DNA from: Fibrobacter succinogenes
Lineage (GTDB): Bacteria > Fibrobacterota > Fibrobacteria > Fibrobacterales > Fibrobacteraceae
Assembly (NCBI GenBank): GCA_902771595.1
Contig: CACXXH010000002.1
Span: forward strand, 1 to 64,000
Length of the DNA stretch: 64,000 nt
Direction: 5' to 3'
A program made the translations under genes and the position numbers. The first letter of the stretch is position 1; each line of letters begins with the position of its first letter. Shown piece after piece: positions 40,901-53,363 of this stretch. The notes under the pieces were generated by a model. The model saw nothing but the letters and a program-made list of their open reading frames with translations. It did not search any database and was not told where the DNA came from.

Positions 40901-42430
40901 CTACTTTGTGAGTTGTGAATAGAAAGTGCGGAAGTCTTCCCAGCGGTAGTACGGTGCGGCGGGGCAGTTCTGCTTTGCGGGCTTGGCCTTGGCCGCGCTT
41001 GTCTTTTCGCCGGTTTTGCCTGCGTCGGTTGCCATGGTTGTGTTTTGGTCCGATGCGCCGCACGGTACGGGGAGCGCCTGCTCGATTTCGTTGTACAGGA
41101 CCTTCACGAGAACGTCTGCGCCTGGAGTTGCGCCAGAGGTGGCGCCGGCCTTTGCGGGTGCCGGGGATGCGCCTTTTGCAGGAGTCGGGGAGGCGTCGCC
41201 CTTGCGGTAGAATACGATCTGCATGTTCGCGGCCATCGGGATGACCCTGAAGTCGTTCCACTGCTCGTGCAGCTTGGAGAGGTCGGATACCTTCGCGTTT
41301 GCGACGGGCAGCTGCATGAGGGCGGCGAGCGGAAGGAGGCCCGCGTCGTGCCCGAACCGCAGCGTGGCGGCTACGGGTTCAATGCTTGCGAGCGCCGTAT
41401 CTGCCTCGTCGAGGATGTTCTGGAGCGTGCCCTTCGCGAAGTCGGTGCCGTTGCTCTTGTTGATGAGCGGGCTTGTGCCGAGCAGGCTGTACCACCAGGC
41501 GTTCTGCGCCTTCCAGCGGGTGATGCGCTCTTCGGGCGTGTAGATTTCGCGCAGCGTGCTTACCGGGGCATTCGCTGCCTTCTCGACGCTTGCGACAAGC
41601 GAGGAATCCATGCCGGGGAACAGGTCGGTGATTTCGAGGAGCCTGTTGTAGAATGTGCCTGCGTCAATGTTCTTGGCGGCGTAGGCGGTATCGGCGAAAA
41701 GTTTTTGCAGGAGCGGTTTCGGGTCCACCTTCTGCCAGAGCTTGTCGCTTTCGGCGATGTAGGCGGGCGCCTTGGAGTAGTCCAGCTTGCCCCAGTCGAA
41801 CGCGCATATGAAGGGCATGTAGCTCTTGCCCGAAACCAGCTCGGGTTCGATTTTCGGGAACTGCACGCGGAGTTCCCCGATGAAGGCTGCCATGCTTACG
41901 ATGCAGCGCCCGCTGGTGCTCGCGTATGCCTTCACGTGCGGGACGGCTTTCTTGTTGCTCGCCTTGCGTTCCTTGAATACCTCGGGGAAGTTCTTGGCCA
42001 TGCGTTTGGCGATTCCCATGTGCTGGCGCACGCCTGCCTGCGTGAGGTCGCCGGTGCGGGGCATCGCCTCGCTCTTGAGGGTCTGCGCGAGCGCGTTCAC
42101 TTGCTTGCCGAGGGGCGTGAGCGCGTTTGCCGAATCGGCCTTGGCAAGTGTTTCGGCGATGTATTTGTATTCGTCGGCGCTGTGGTGGAAGCGGCTGCCG
42201 TGCCTGGCGTAGTGGCTTATATAGAAAGGCTTGTACCCTGCGGGCGCCTTGGCGTACTTGACGTTTTTGCCGGGTTCCGGGTACGGCATCGCACCGCTGA
42301 GGGTGTATTCCGGGTGTGCCGCGAGTTCGGCGTCGGTCGTCTGCGCCTGTGCGGGGAGTACCGCGAGGGCAAGCGCGAATGCGGCCGGCGCGATTGCGCT
42401 TGTGAATCGGTTGTTTAAAGAGTGAGGCAT
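40901..42430 (-). CDS. Histidine-type acid phosphatase (phytase-like), secreted
   Basis: A 509-residue protein. I use the ATG at 42430, after GGGA and just before a clean signal peptide (SAIAPAAFALALAVLPAQAQ), rather than an upstream codon. Catalytic motif YISHYARHGSRFHH (RHGxR) near residue 75 and the late catalytic HD in RFGHDAGLLPLAAL are present, as expected for clade-2 histidine phosphatases. An Ala/Pro/Gly insert at about residues 415-440 is low complexity. Probably periplasmic, releasing phosphate from organic esters. It is first of the operon with the TPR protein. Confidence 0.85.
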   Translation of the reverse strand: MPHSLNNRFTSAIAPAAFALALAVLPAQAQTTDAELAAHPEYTLSGAMPYPEPGKNVKYAKAPAGYKPFYISHYARHGSRFHHSADEYKYIAETLAKADSANALTPLGKQVNALAQTLKSEAMPRTGDLTQAGVRQHMGIAKRMAKNFPEVFKERKASNKKAVPHVKAYASTSGRCIVSMAAFIGELRVQFPKIEPELVSGKSYMPFICAFDWGKLDYSKAPAYIAESDKLWQKVDPKPLLQKLFADTAYAAKNIDAGTFYNRLLEITDLFPGMDSSLVASVEKAANAPVSTLREIYTPEERITRWKAQNAWWYSLLGTSPLINKSNGTDFAKGTLQNILDEADTALASIEPVAATLRFGHDAGLLPLAALMQLPVANAKVSDLSKLHEQWNDFRVIPMAANMQIVFYRKGDASPTPAKGASPAPAKAGATSGATPGADVLVKVLYNEIEQALPVPCGASDQNTTMATDAGKTGEKTSAAKAKPAKQNCPAAPYYRWEDFRTFYSQLTK

Positions 42431-42749
42431 GTCCCGAAATCTAACAAAAAAGATTTGTCGAATCGTCAATAATACCGCGAAAGCGCCGAGATGGAAATGA
42501 ATAAAAGAACTAGGAGATAAACCATTCCATGATGTTTTTCCGTTGGGGTTCTGGCGCTATTTACGGGGTAAAGATAAATATACAATTGAGAACTATTGTT
42601 GAATAATGGTTAATGCGCTGGTTAGTCGGATTGGAGAACTGCGGGGAAGGATATGTTTCTTTCAAAATCCGCTTACAAATTGCTTACGAAAAAAACGTCG
42701 TGGAATTAGTTTTTTTATGTTTGTACAACACTTTTTAAGGAGAAACATA
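42431..42749. other. 319-bp intergenic region between divergent genes
   Basis: AT-rich spacer between the phosphatase and the lipoprotein gene. The lipoprotein's ribosome site AAGGAG is at 42738-42743. The frame continues upstream without coding character. No repeat or RNA structure stands out. Confidence 0.4.
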
Positions 42750-43592
42750 ATGAAACGTTTAGCTTTCCTCGTCTCGCTTGCCGCATTGCTTTGCTCTTGC
42801 GCGGGCGTAAACATCAAACAGCCCGGTATTGATAGCGTCAAGAAAATCGCTGTTGTGACCGTTTCCGGTAGCGAAGATTACGAGAATATCGAAGTCCGTG
42901 AAGGCAAGAAGGAAAAACTCCTCACGATTGTGAGCAACGCCATCAAGGAAAAGGTCGATGTGGTCAATGACCCTGAAATCGAAATTGTCACCCATGGTGC
43001 TAATGCGCTCGCCAAGACGCTCAACGGTATCAACGGCTGGAGCGTCATCCCCTTCGATCAGGTGACCAATAACGAAGACGTGCGCGCCTTCTTTGAAGAT
43101 AGAGAGACCTGGTCCAAGGTCAATGCTGCTTTTAACAGATTTGGTTCCGGCGATGGCCAGCGCCTTGTTTCCCCGGATGGCATGTACCCGCTCCCTTACG
43201 ATAGAGTTGCTCCGCGTGGTATGATGTATGTTAACGGTGAACGCATAGAGGCTCCGGTCCTTCGCGGCCTCGGCAAGCTTTGTGAGTCTCTCGGTGTCGA
43301 TGCGGTCGCCGTTGCCGAATACTTCTTCTACTACGAGACCGGCATGATGACTGGCGTTACGAGAAACGTGACCCCGATTGTATTCGTGAATGTGGCGCTC
43401 ATCGACAAGAATGGCGAGAAGGTGCTCTACACCGATAACGGCTGGGCGAGAATCGAAGGTGATTACAACGCCAAGGTTTACGGCGGTTACGCAAGCCTCA
43501 AGGAAGAGCAGTCCGTGAAGGCCTACAAGCACGCTATCGACCAGATCATGGAAGAATTCAGCAAGGAAGCTAAGGAAAAGCTCGGCAAGTAA
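42750..43592 (+). CDS. Hypothetical lipoprotein
   Basis: A 280-residue protein beginning at the ATG at 42750, 6 nt after AAGGAG, with lipobox LLCSC around residue 16; the open frame upstream lacks these. The mature part alternates alpha and beta (KKIAVVTVSGSEDYENIEV, LGVDAVAVAEYFFYYETGMM, TPIVFVNVALIDKNGEKVLY), which recalls small outer-membrane-associated lipoproteins of the FlgO/CsgG style, but no diagnostic motif is visible. Codon use here looks less GC-biased than in secA. It ends before a strong stem-loop. Confidence 0.65.
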   Translation: MKRLAFLVSLAALLCSCAGVNIKQPGIDSVKKIAVVTVSGSEDYENIEVREGKKEKLLTIVSNAIKEKVDVVNDPEIEIVTHGANALAKTLNGINGWSVIPFDQVTNNEDVRAFFEDRETWSKVNAAFNRFGSGDGQRLVSPDGMYPLPYDRVAPRGMMYVNGERIEAPVLRGLGKLCESLGVDAVAVAEYFFYYETGMMTGVTRNVTPIVFVNVALIDKNGEKVLYTDNGWARIEGDYNAKVYGGYASLKEEQSVKAYKHAIDQIMEEFSKEAKEKLGK

Positions 43593-43626
43593 TTGCTTCC
43601 GCAAAAGTTTGCATATTTCATCTCCC

Positions 43627-43665
43627 AAAAGTGGGGGGCTCGCCCGGCGAGCTCCCTGCTTTTCT
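43627..43665 (+). terminator. Intrinsic terminator of the lipoprotein gene
   Basis: GC-rich stem GGGGCTCGCC / GGCGAGCTCC flanked by AAAAG and CTTTTCTT, about 40 nt after the stop codon. Confidence 0.7.
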
Positions 43666-43792
43666 TATGGCGAGGTGACGCGATTCGTAAGTAATTGTTC
43701 GCGAAAGTAGTCTTTTTTCTTACTCCCCCTTTTTTGCTTGACCGCCCTTGAGGGCCATGCTTATATTTTGAACTGAAATTTGGGGATTAGAA

Positions 43793-44002
43793 ATGAACTA
43801 CTTAAATGACTCCGATATCACGGTGCTGATGGTGAAGCTTGCCTGCCTGGCCGTTGTTGCCGCTATCGTGCTTGCCTTTGCGTGCTGGCGTTTGCATCGC
43901 CGCAAGGACGGCGTCGTTCCCGTGCGCCGCAAGAAATCGTGGGAAGTCGCTTTTGACAAGTGGCTTGCGAACAATGGCGGCCACGGCCTGAGACATTCCT
44001 GA
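43793..44002 (+). CDS. Small single-pass membrane protein
   Basis: A 69-residue protein with one membrane helix (VKLACLAVVAAIVLAFACW) and a strongly basic cytoplasmic part (RLHRRKDGVVPVRRKKSWEV). GGGGAT serves as ribosome site. Function unknown. A terminator at 44029-44050 separates it from secA. Confidence 0.55.
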   Translation: MNYLNDSDITVLMVKLACLAVVAAIVLAFACWRLHRRKDGVVPVRRKKSWEVAFDKWLANNGGHGLRHS

Positions 44003-44028
44003 GGAACTTCCTGGTGGGGAGCTTGGAT

Positions 44029-44050
44029 ACGCCCGAGAGGGGCGTTTTTC
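44029..44050 (+). terminator. Intrinsic terminator before secA
   Basis: Stem ACGCCC / GGGCGT with GAGAG loop and TTTTT, placed between the small membrane protein gene and secA. Confidence 0.7.
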
Positions 44051-44163
44051 TGTGTTTTCGGCCGTGCAGGCGCGATTTCGCGGTCGATATTTTTCTAAAT
44101 TCGCATGCGTTAAATTATCAATGATGTAGCCGGGAGGTTTTCCGGCTGTTATAAAGGAATACA

Positions 44164-47100
<2,937 letters not shown>

Positions 47101-47170
47101 TGTGTAGTGTGGAATGAGTGATTTGTCGCTTCACATTTCACATCTCACATCTCGTATTTGACCTCTGCAT

Positions 47171-47800
47171 ATGAAAACCGCGAAGAGATTCTTTTGTCTT
47201 GAAGGTATCGACGGGTCGGGTAAGTCGACCCATATCGAGAATCTTGCATCGGCCCTTGAGGCGGAAGGTTATTCCGTCGTGAAGCTTCGCGAACCGGGCG
47301 GGGCGAAAGTTTCTGAACGCATCCGCGAGATTCTTCTGGACCCAGCGTTCAAGGGAATCATGAGCGACAAGGCGGAACTTTTGCTGTACAATGCCGCCCG
47401 CGCTCAGGTGATACACGAAATCATCCAGCCGGCGCTTGATGCGGGCAAGATCGTTATTGCCGACCGTTTTGCGTGGAGCACGTTTGCCTACCAGGGATAC
47501 GCCCGCGGGCTTGGCGCCGACATGGTGCAGCAGCTTACGGAAGTTACCTGCGGCGGCTGCATTCCGGAACTGACCGTAGTGCTCGACCTGACGGTGGAAC
47601 AGAGCCGCGCGCGCACCGCGAAGCGGGGCGAGGCACCCGATCGCCTCGAGCAGGAGAAGGCCGACTTTTTCGAGAGGGTGCGCCAGGGGTACCTGGCCGC
47701 GGCCCGTGAGTTCCCGGATTGCGTTTCCGTTATCGATGTGGACAGGCCTTTCGAGGAAGTTTCCGCCGACATTTATAAGCTGGTAAAGTCGAGGCTTTAG
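47171..47800 (+). CDS. tmk: Thymidylate kinase
   Basis: A 209-residue dTMP kinase. P-loop FCLEGIDGSGKSTHIENLAS, LREPGG motif for the acceptor nucleotide, DRFAWSTFAYQGYARG (DR motif) and LID region RTAKRGEAPDRLE. Length is normal. It phosphorylates dTMP to dTDP for DNA synthesis. Its TAG overlaps the GTG of the next gene, indicating coupling. Confidence 0.95.
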   Translation: MKTAKRFFCLEGIDGSGKSTHIENLASALEAEGYSVVKLREPGGAKVSERIREILLDPAFKGIMSDKAELLLYNAARAQVIHEIIQPALDAGKIVIADRFAWSTFAYQGYARGLGADMVQQLTEVTCGGCIPELTVVLDLTVEQSRARTAKRGEAPDRLEQEKADFFERVRQGYLAAAREFPDCVSVIDVDRPFEEVSADIYKLVKSRL

Positions 47801-49140
47801 TGATTTTCATTTTCATCCTTATTTTCGGAGTGCTCTTCCTGTTCGTGAATTTGCGGCAGGTTGCCCCCGGGAACAAGGGTAGCATTCTGGCGGGTGCGCT
47901 CGTGGTGCTCCTGCCTGTTTGCTTTATATGCCGCGAAATGTTCTGGGCCTGCGTGGGGCAGGCGTTCCTTTCGGTCTGGCTGTGCGAGGCGCTGCTCATT
48001 TATGTCGGCTGGTGGATTTTTAGGCTGTGCCGCCGTATAATTGTACGCAGGCCCATGCCGCAGCGCACGACGGTTATTGCCGCCCGAGTATTGCTCATTG
48101 CATCGTTTGCGGTCACGGGCGTGATGTGTGTTGTGGGCTATTTCCACAATGCGGATTATAAACTGCGGGACGCGACAATCCAGCTTCTCGTGGAAAGCCC
48201 GCGCAGTTCTTTTGCGGACGATTCTGCTGTTCTTGCTGATTCCGCGCAGGTTGCTGGCGATTCTTCCGCTGCAGTTGATTCCGCGGGCACTCCCGTTCCC
48301 GATACCTCTGTCGCGGCTGATTCTGCGCAGGTCGCGCACGACTCAGCTGCCGTTGCGTTTGATTCCGCGCAGGTCCTGCAAGATTCCTCTGTCACTGTTG
48401 CGCCCTGGAACTTCACGGTGCTGTTCTTCAGTGATCTCCACTTGGATCCGCTCTTCTGCCGCGGGAAGGTGGAACGCATGCTGCGCGAGGCCGACAGCCT
48501 CAAGCCCGACTTGATACTTTTCGGCGGCGACTTCGCCGACGTGCACGATTCCGTATTGACGAACCAGGGTTATGATACTTTGTTCGCAAAAGTTGCCACC
48601 GCTGCCCGCGTGGGCGCATATGCCGTCGGCGGGAATCACGAGGCCTACACGGAGCGTGCCGGCAGCGATATCGCGGGGTTCCTGAGGCGTAGCGGCTGGG
48701 TATACCTGGATGATTCTACGGTCTGCACGGAGGTCGCCTGCATCACCGGGCGCACGGACCTGCAGATGGCGGCTGCCCGCGGGGTAGAGCGCATGCCGCT
48801 TTCGCTTCTCGATCCGGCAAAACTCGGACCTTCGACCTCCCGCGCGACTCCCGCGGCGAAAGGACTTCCCTGGCTGCTCATGGACCACCAGCCGAGGGGT
48901 ATCGAACCCGAACATTCGGGCCGTATGCCAGATTTCGCGTTCTCGGGCCATACGCATGCCGGCCAGTTCTTCCCCGGAACCGTCATCATAAACTGGGTCT
49001 GGCGCCTCGCTTACGGGTTCGGCACGCTCGATTCCGTCCGGTGGCTTGTCTCCAGCGGGGTGGACAGTTGGGGCCCTCCGGTACGTGTCGGGAGCGATAC
49101 CGAGATGTGGTTCCTGCGTTTCGAGATGCGGCTTCCGTAA
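47800..49140 (+). CDS. Membrane-anchored metallophosphoesterase
   Basis: A 446-residue protein starting at GTG 47800, overlapping the tmk stop by one base. Four hydrophobic helices at the N-terminus (residues 1-120), then a tandem Asp-Ser-Ala repeat linker (about 140-205, units like ADSAQVA), then a YkuE-like calcineurin phosphoesterase: LFFSDLHLDPLF, LILFGGDFADVHDS, AVGGNHEAYTERAG, LLMDHQPRG and FSGHTHAGQFFPG. Metal ligands are all present. The active site is probably extracytoplasmic. Relatives act on lipid-linked diphosphates; substrate here unknown. Confidence 0.85.
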   Translation: MIFIFILIFGVLFLFVNLRQVAPGNKGSILAGALVVLLPVCFICREMFWACVGQAFLSVWLCEALLIYVGWWIFRLCRRIIVRRPMPQRTTVIAARVLLIASFAVTGVMCVVGYFHNADYKLRDATIQLLVESPRSSFADDSAVLADSAQVAGDSSAAVDSAGTPVPDTSVAADSAQVAHDSAAVAFDSAQVLQDSSVTVAPWNFTVLFFSDLHLDPLFCRGKVERMLREADSLKPDLILFGGDFADVHDSVLTNQGYDTLFAKVATAARVGAYAVGGNHEAYTERAGSDIAGFLRRSGWVYLDDSTVCTEVACITGRTDLQMAAARGVERMPLSLLDPAKLGPSTSRATPAAKGLPWLLMDHQPRGIEPEHSGRMPDFAFSGHTHAGQFFPGTVIINWVWRLAYGFGTLDSVRWLVSSGVDSWGPPVRVGSDTEMWFLRFEMRLP

Positions 49141-49227
49141 AAAAACATTTAAAAAGGTCATTGAAACCGACGGCGAAACTGACTATATTTGGGGCATAAA
49201 ATTCAACCCCCAAATCAAGGCGCAAAT

Positions 49228-50394
49228 ATGTCAGATCGTTTTATCGTGACCGGCAACTTCACCGATGACCCGTTCGCCATCGACATGGCCCAGTACATCG
49301 GCCTCCGTGAAGACATCTCCGACGTGGTCTCCCTGAAGACCTTCGCCAACTCCGAATTCTGCCCCCGCTACATGCTGGATGTGGCTGACATGGAGCATAT
49401 CGGCCGCCGCCTCGAAGGCAAAATCGTCCTGATTTGCTCGGTTTCGAACCATGAACGCAGCCGTAACGACTACGCCATGCGCAACTGCATTTTGGCCCGC
49501 GCTGCCAAGGACAACGGTGCCGAGCAGGTCGTGCTCGTTGAGCCGGACCTGTTCTACAGCGCCCAGGACCGCGGCCCGCACCGCATTGGCCCTCTCGAGA
49601 AGGACCGCCCGGATATCGACTTGAAGAAGTTCGACGGCCAGGCCTTCACGAGCCTCCTCTACGCCGAACTTTTGAAGAAGTCCGGTGTCGACGCCGTGGT
49701 GACGGTGCATAACCACAGCATCAAGGTGCAGAACCTTTTCAACGAGATTTTCGAAGGTCACTTCCACAACCTCATCCCGACCGACGTTTACGCTCACTAC
49801 ATCAAGAGCAGCAATTTTGTGCAGACCGGCAAGGACGGCAACAATCTCGTGATTGTCTCCCCGGACAAGGGCGCCCGCCCGTTCATGAACGCCGTGTTCG
49901 ACGCCCTGCAGCTCCCCGAGTGCAAGCGCGTGGTGATGGACAAGGTCCGTACCGGCGAACGCGAAATCAGCATGACGTTCAACCCGGAACTCTCTGACAT
50001 CAGCATCGAAGAAATCGAAGGCAAGGACGTGATTGTGTTCGACGACATGGTCCGTACCGGTACCACGATCGTGCAGTGCTGCGAACACATCAAGAAGGGC
50101 AACCCGAACCGCGTTTGCTTTGGCGTGACGCACTTCCACACCAGTGCCGAAGCCCGCGAAAAGCTCAACAGCCCGGCCATCGACGAAATCCTCACGACCT
50201 CGACCCTCCCGGATATCATGAACCGTGACTGCCAGGGCCGCCTCCGCAAGAAGCTCACCGTGCTCAAGCTCGGCAAGTGGATTGCCCGCCACGTGATGCA
50301 AATGTACGGCATGGACGACGGCCGCTTCGAGAAGGACTTCTACAAGATCGATATGTCCTCGAAGAACCCGCGTTGGCCGCCTGTGTTCTTTTAA
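49228..50394 (+). CDS. prs: Divergent ribose-phosphate pyrophosphokinase
   Basis: A 388-residue PRPP synthetase-like protein; the ATG at 49228 is preferred to an upstream codon. Elements: catalytic flexible loop VVMDKVRTGEREISM, PRPP-binding VIVFDDMVRTGTTIVQ, pyrophosphate loop SPDKGARPF and a VVTVHNHSIKVQNLF block in place of the usual DLH-Q-GFF. It is about 70 residues longer than standard bacterial Prs and lacks the usual N-terminal SGRSN-like start, so allosteric behaviour may differ. It lies after tmk and a phosphoesterase in the same direction and ends before a terminator. Confidence 0.8.
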   Translation: MSDRFIVTGNFTDDPFAIDMAQYIGLREDISDVVSLKTFANSEFCPRYMLDVADMEHIGRRLEGKIVLICSVSNHERSRNDYAMRNCILARAAKDNGAEQVVLVEPDLFYSAQDRGPHRIGPLEKDRPDIDLKKFDGQAFTSLLYAELLKKSGVDAVVTVHNHSIKVQNLFNEIFEGHFHNLIPTDVYAHYIKSSNFVQTGKDGNNLVIVSPDKGARPFMNAVFDALQLPECKRVVMDKVRTGEREISMTFNPELSDISIEEIEGKDVIVFDDMVRTGTTIVQCCEHIKKGNPNRVCFGVTHFHTSAEAREKLNSPAIDEILTTSTLPDIMNRDCQGRLRKKLTVLKLGKWIARHVMQMYGMDDGRFEKDFYKIDMSSKNPRWPPVFF

Positions 50395-50444
50395 TGAGAC
50401 CGTTCGCGCTTAATTAGAAGCCGTTCGCGGTTAGTTACTTTCAG

Positions 50445-50474
50445 AAGCCCTTGTTTAATAACAGGGGCTTTTTT
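50445..50474 (+). terminator. Intrinsic terminator of prs
   Basis: Stem AGCCC..GTT / AAC.GGGGCT with TAAT loop and TTTTTT, about 50 nt after the prs stop. Confidence 0.8.
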
Positions 50475-50538
50475 ATGCAAATTTGTATTGAATTTGTGTA
50501 TATTTATAAAATAGTTAGAGGTTTGGAACGCTGCGGTT

Positions 50539-51246
50539 ATGCCGAAATATTTTATTGCGATATGTCTTTCCTTAATCCTTTCCGGCTGCTCTATTCGTGA
50601 AAGTGCAGTCCCTGCTCCAAATCATGGTTACCGGTATTTTGTAAATAAGGTTGTTTTTATTGACTTGTCTACAGTTGGAATATTGGGTATTCCGGAGGTT
50701 TGTGAGCATCAGTTTTCTAGACAAAGGGAGTTGATGTCTTTAAATATACCTCAGACAGAATGGCATAATTACATGAAAATGAATAAATGGTGCTCTTCTT
50801 TGTTCAACGGTCAACCAGACTCAACCACCTATTCATTGCGGGATTCGTCCGATAAAGAATTATGCGATTCTGAGGGGGTATGTATTGTCAAGCCGGAAAT
50901 CTACTTGAAAGAGAACAATGTGTTTCAAGTATCCTTCTGCGATTCTAAATACTATACTCAAATGCGCTACGACAGTTTGAATGTGCTGAAGGATTTTGTA
51001 GGTGAAAATGCTGCATGGAAACCTTTAAGCAGTTCTACTTACGATATGATTGTTTCTGACTCCCTTATTGTTCTGAGAAGTCGGCGCGAATATGCGGATG
51101 AAATTCTTTTCTATATAGAAAAAAAGGAATGGTGCAAGGATTGCCCACTAGGGAGAGATGTTTCGGTGTATGTGTGGCTTCCTTTTGGGTATATAAATAG
51201 CGCTGTCTGCACACAAAAGAGAGACGTTTTTTCTAGAAAAAAATGA
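50539..51246 (+). CDS. Hypothetical AT-rich lipoprotein
   Basis: A 235-residue protein with lipobox ILSGC at residue 17. The mature part has several Cys residues (CEHQF, KWCSSLF, ELCDSEGVCIV, EWCKDCPLG) and beta-like segments. Codon use and GC are clearly lower than in prs or the permease beside it, as in the 1249-1749 gene, suggesting transfer. No family recognised. It converges with the TSUP permease. Confidence 0.65.
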   Translation: MPKYFIAICLSLILSGCSIRESAVPAPNHGYRYFVNKVVFIDLSTVGILGIPEVCEHQFSRQRELMSLNIPQTEWHNYMKMNKWCSSLFNGQPDSTTYSLRDSSDKELCDSEGVCIVKPEIYLKENNVFQVSFCDSKYYTQMRYDSLNVLKDFVGENAAWKPLSSSTYDMIVSDSLIVLRSRREYADEILFYIEKKEWCKDCPLGRDVSVYVWLPFGYINSAVCTQKRDVFSRKK

Positions 51247-51253
51247 TATCTGC

Positions 51254-52030
51254 TTACCCGACGATGAGGTCGATAATCAGGTAGATTGCCATCGCGATGC
51301 TACATGCGCTCACGAAATGCTGGATGAATTTGTTGCCTTTCTTGCGCTGTAAAAAGCTCCCGCAGTAGCCGCCGAGCCATGCGCCTGCGGCCATCACGAT
51401 GGCGATGGGCCAGTCGATTTTGCCCGCGATGCCGAGCGCCGTGGTGCTGACAATTAGAAACACGTTGGTGAGCGCATTCTTGAGGGCGTTCACGCGGATG
51501 GGTTCGAGCCCGGTGTAGCGCGTGAGGGCGAAAATTTGCACGAAGCCCACGCCCACCTGCACGATGCAGCCGTATATGGAAATGCACGCGAACCCGATGG
51601 CGCCTTTCCAGGTGAGTTTTTCGGGCGGTGTTGCGGGCGGTTTGCCCAAGATATCTTTGCGCAGGTTGCTCATCACGACCACGAGGCAGATGACGACGGC
51701 GAGGATTGCCTGGAACATCTTGTCGCCGATATGCACCAGGAAGCAGACGCCGATTCCCGTGCCCACGATGGTGGGGATGAGCAGCTGTAGGAATATCTTC
51801 TTGTTCAGGTAGCCGTGCTTCATCAGGTTGAAGGCGCTGCTGCAGTTCCCGATGATGAGCCCGATTCGGTTGGTGCCGTTTGCGACGGTGGCAGGCATGC
51901 CGAGGAATATCATGATGGGCAGGCTAAGCGTGGAGCCGCCGCCCGCGATGCTGTTGATGAGGCTTACGATGGCGCCAAGTACGAAAAATGCGGGATACTG
52001 CGCGTAGTCCCACCAGGGCGCGTTTATCAT
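51254..52030 (-). CDS. TSUP (TauE/SafE) family permease
   Basis: A 258-residue protein with about eight membrane helices. N-terminal FFVLGAIVSLINSIAGGGST and the mirrored AIGFACISIYGCIVQVGVGF are the paired repeats of the TSUP family; LPIMIFLGMPATVANGTNRI is the conserved segment after the first helix. Family members export sulfite, sulfoacetate or similar organic anions; substrate unknown. It overlaps the upstream lipoprotein gene by 4 nt. Confidence 0.88.
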   Translation of the reverse strand: MINAPWWDYAQYPAFFVLGAIVSLINSIAGGGSTLSLPIMIFLGMPATVANGTNRIGLIIGNCSSAFNLMKHGYLNKKIFLQLLIPTIVGTGIGVCFLVHIGDKMFQAILAVVICLVVVMSNLRKDILGKPPATPPEKLTWKGAIGFACISIYGCIVQVGVGFVQIFALTRYTGLEPIRVNALKNALTNVFLIVSTTALGIAGKIDWPIAIVMAAGAWLGGYCGSFLQRKKGNKFIQHFVSACSIAMAIYLIIDLIVG

Positions 52031-53277
52031 TTGGCGATTTCCTTCTCGAGGAACTGCTTGTTGTCAAGCACTTTCTGTTTTTGCCCGTATTCCGGATATT
52101 CGCCGAGGCACTTGTCGAGCGGGGCGATGGCATCCTGGAGGAGTTTCTTTTTCTTGGCGTCATCCTTTTGCTTTTGCGCCTTTGTGAAGATTTGCGATGT
52201 CGCTTTGCGCTGGGCGTTGCAGAAGGTGTTGGCCAGTTCCTGGTACTTTTCGTTCGCCTCTTTGCGGAGCTTGCTTGCCTTGAGTTTGGTGAGCAGCGAC
52301 TTGGCTTCGGTGTACTTGCTCGCCTTGATGAGTTCGTCGGCCTTCGCGAGCGCCTGCGCGGGGTCGTGGCTTTCCCAGTATTTGGCGGCTTCGGAATTGG
52401 TTGTGGCAGCAAGGCCAGCGATGTAGTCGATGAGCGCCTGAATATGCAGCTCGTTTTCGAAGTCGCGGTAGCGGAGCAGGAACGTGTTCGCCTTGTTGAG
52501 CGCCTCGGAGAATTGAGCCTGGTCATCGGCGAGCGCCTTGATGGAGGCGTATTCCTTCTTGGCCTTGGTAAGCGTAATCTTGTAGGCGGTCGCCTTCTGC
52601 TGCTGGGCCCACTTTACGAGCGAATCGCCCGGAGCGAGCGCCATGAGGCTGTCGGCGGTTTCTGCCACCATGCTGTAGGCGGACTGCGCGCGGATCATGT
52701 TTTGTATCTGCAAAACGAGCGGTTCGAACGCCTTGGCCTTTTCGGCGCGGAACTTGCCGAACATGTTCAGCAGGGAATCGACGCGGGCTACCCACGTGCT
52801 CCAGAGCGGCTTGATGATGCGGAAGCGTTCGAGATAGGCGCTTGCGGAATCGGTGAGGCCGGCCGCGTACAGCGAATCGGCGTGGGCGAATACCTGGGCG
52901 GCGAGCGCCGGGAAGGCGGTGTAGGGGTCGGGCGCCTGCGTGCGTGCGGGAACCGGCTGCTCGGTCGTGGGAATCGTATCCGTATTGGCGACGGGGATGT
53001 TGTCGGGCGTATTCAGCCGGTAGGAATCGAGCGGCTGCGAGTCGAAGGCGACCGCCTGGTTGTCGGAGGTTGCCTGGGGTTCGGCCGGTGCGGCGTCCTG
53101 CATTTGGGGCTGGGCTGCGTCGCCCGGTTTTTCGGGAGCCGTGCCCGCGTCGCTTGCTGGTGCGCTAGCCTCTGGCTGCACGTCGGTCGCGGGGGCGGGA
53201 GCGTTCCCTGCACATGCGGCGAGCGCGAACGTTGCCGCCGCTATCAGAAGGGTCTTGTTCAAGAATTTCATGTTCAT
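52027..53277 (-). CDS. Hypothetical lipoprotein with helical repeats
   Basis: A 416-residue protein. Start taken at the ATG at 53277 (next in-frame ATG 53271). Lipobox FALAACAG near residue 18. Residues ~25-130 are Ala/Pro/Asp-rich and probably disordered; residues ~140-416 are helical with TPR-like pairs (LMALAPGDSLVKWAQQQKA, ALNKANTFLLRYRDFENELH, KADELIKASKYTEAKSLLTK). Probably an outer-membrane-anchored periplasmic protein. It is co-transcribed with the permease (4-nt overlap); its relation to transport is unknown. Confidence 0.65.
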   Translation of the reverse strand: MNMKFLNKTLLIAAATFALAACAGNAPAPATDVQPEASAPASDAGTAPEKPGDAAQPQMQDAAPAEPQATSDNQAVAFDSQPLDSYRLNTPDNIPVANTDTIPTTEQPVPARTQAPDPYTAFPALAAQVFAHADSLYAAGLTDSASAYLERFRIIKPLWSTWVARVDSLLNMFGKFRAEKAKAFEPLVLQIQNMIRAQSAYSMVAETADSLMALAPGDSLVKWAQQQKATAYKITLTKAKKEYASIKALADDQAQFSEALNKANTFLLRYRDFENELHIQALIDYIAGLAATTNSEAAKYWESHDPAQALAKADELIKASKYTEAKSLLTKLKASKLRKEANEKYQELANTFCNAQRKATSQIFTKAQKQKDDAKKKKLLQDAIAPLDKCLGEYPEYGQKQKVLDNKQFLEKEIAK

Positions 53278-53363
53278 ATTCAATTCTTCTGCTTTTTAGT
53301 TTCCTCAGGTCTGGATCCCTCGCCGCGATGCCTTGCGGCATCTAGCTCAGGATAGCGCAAACG

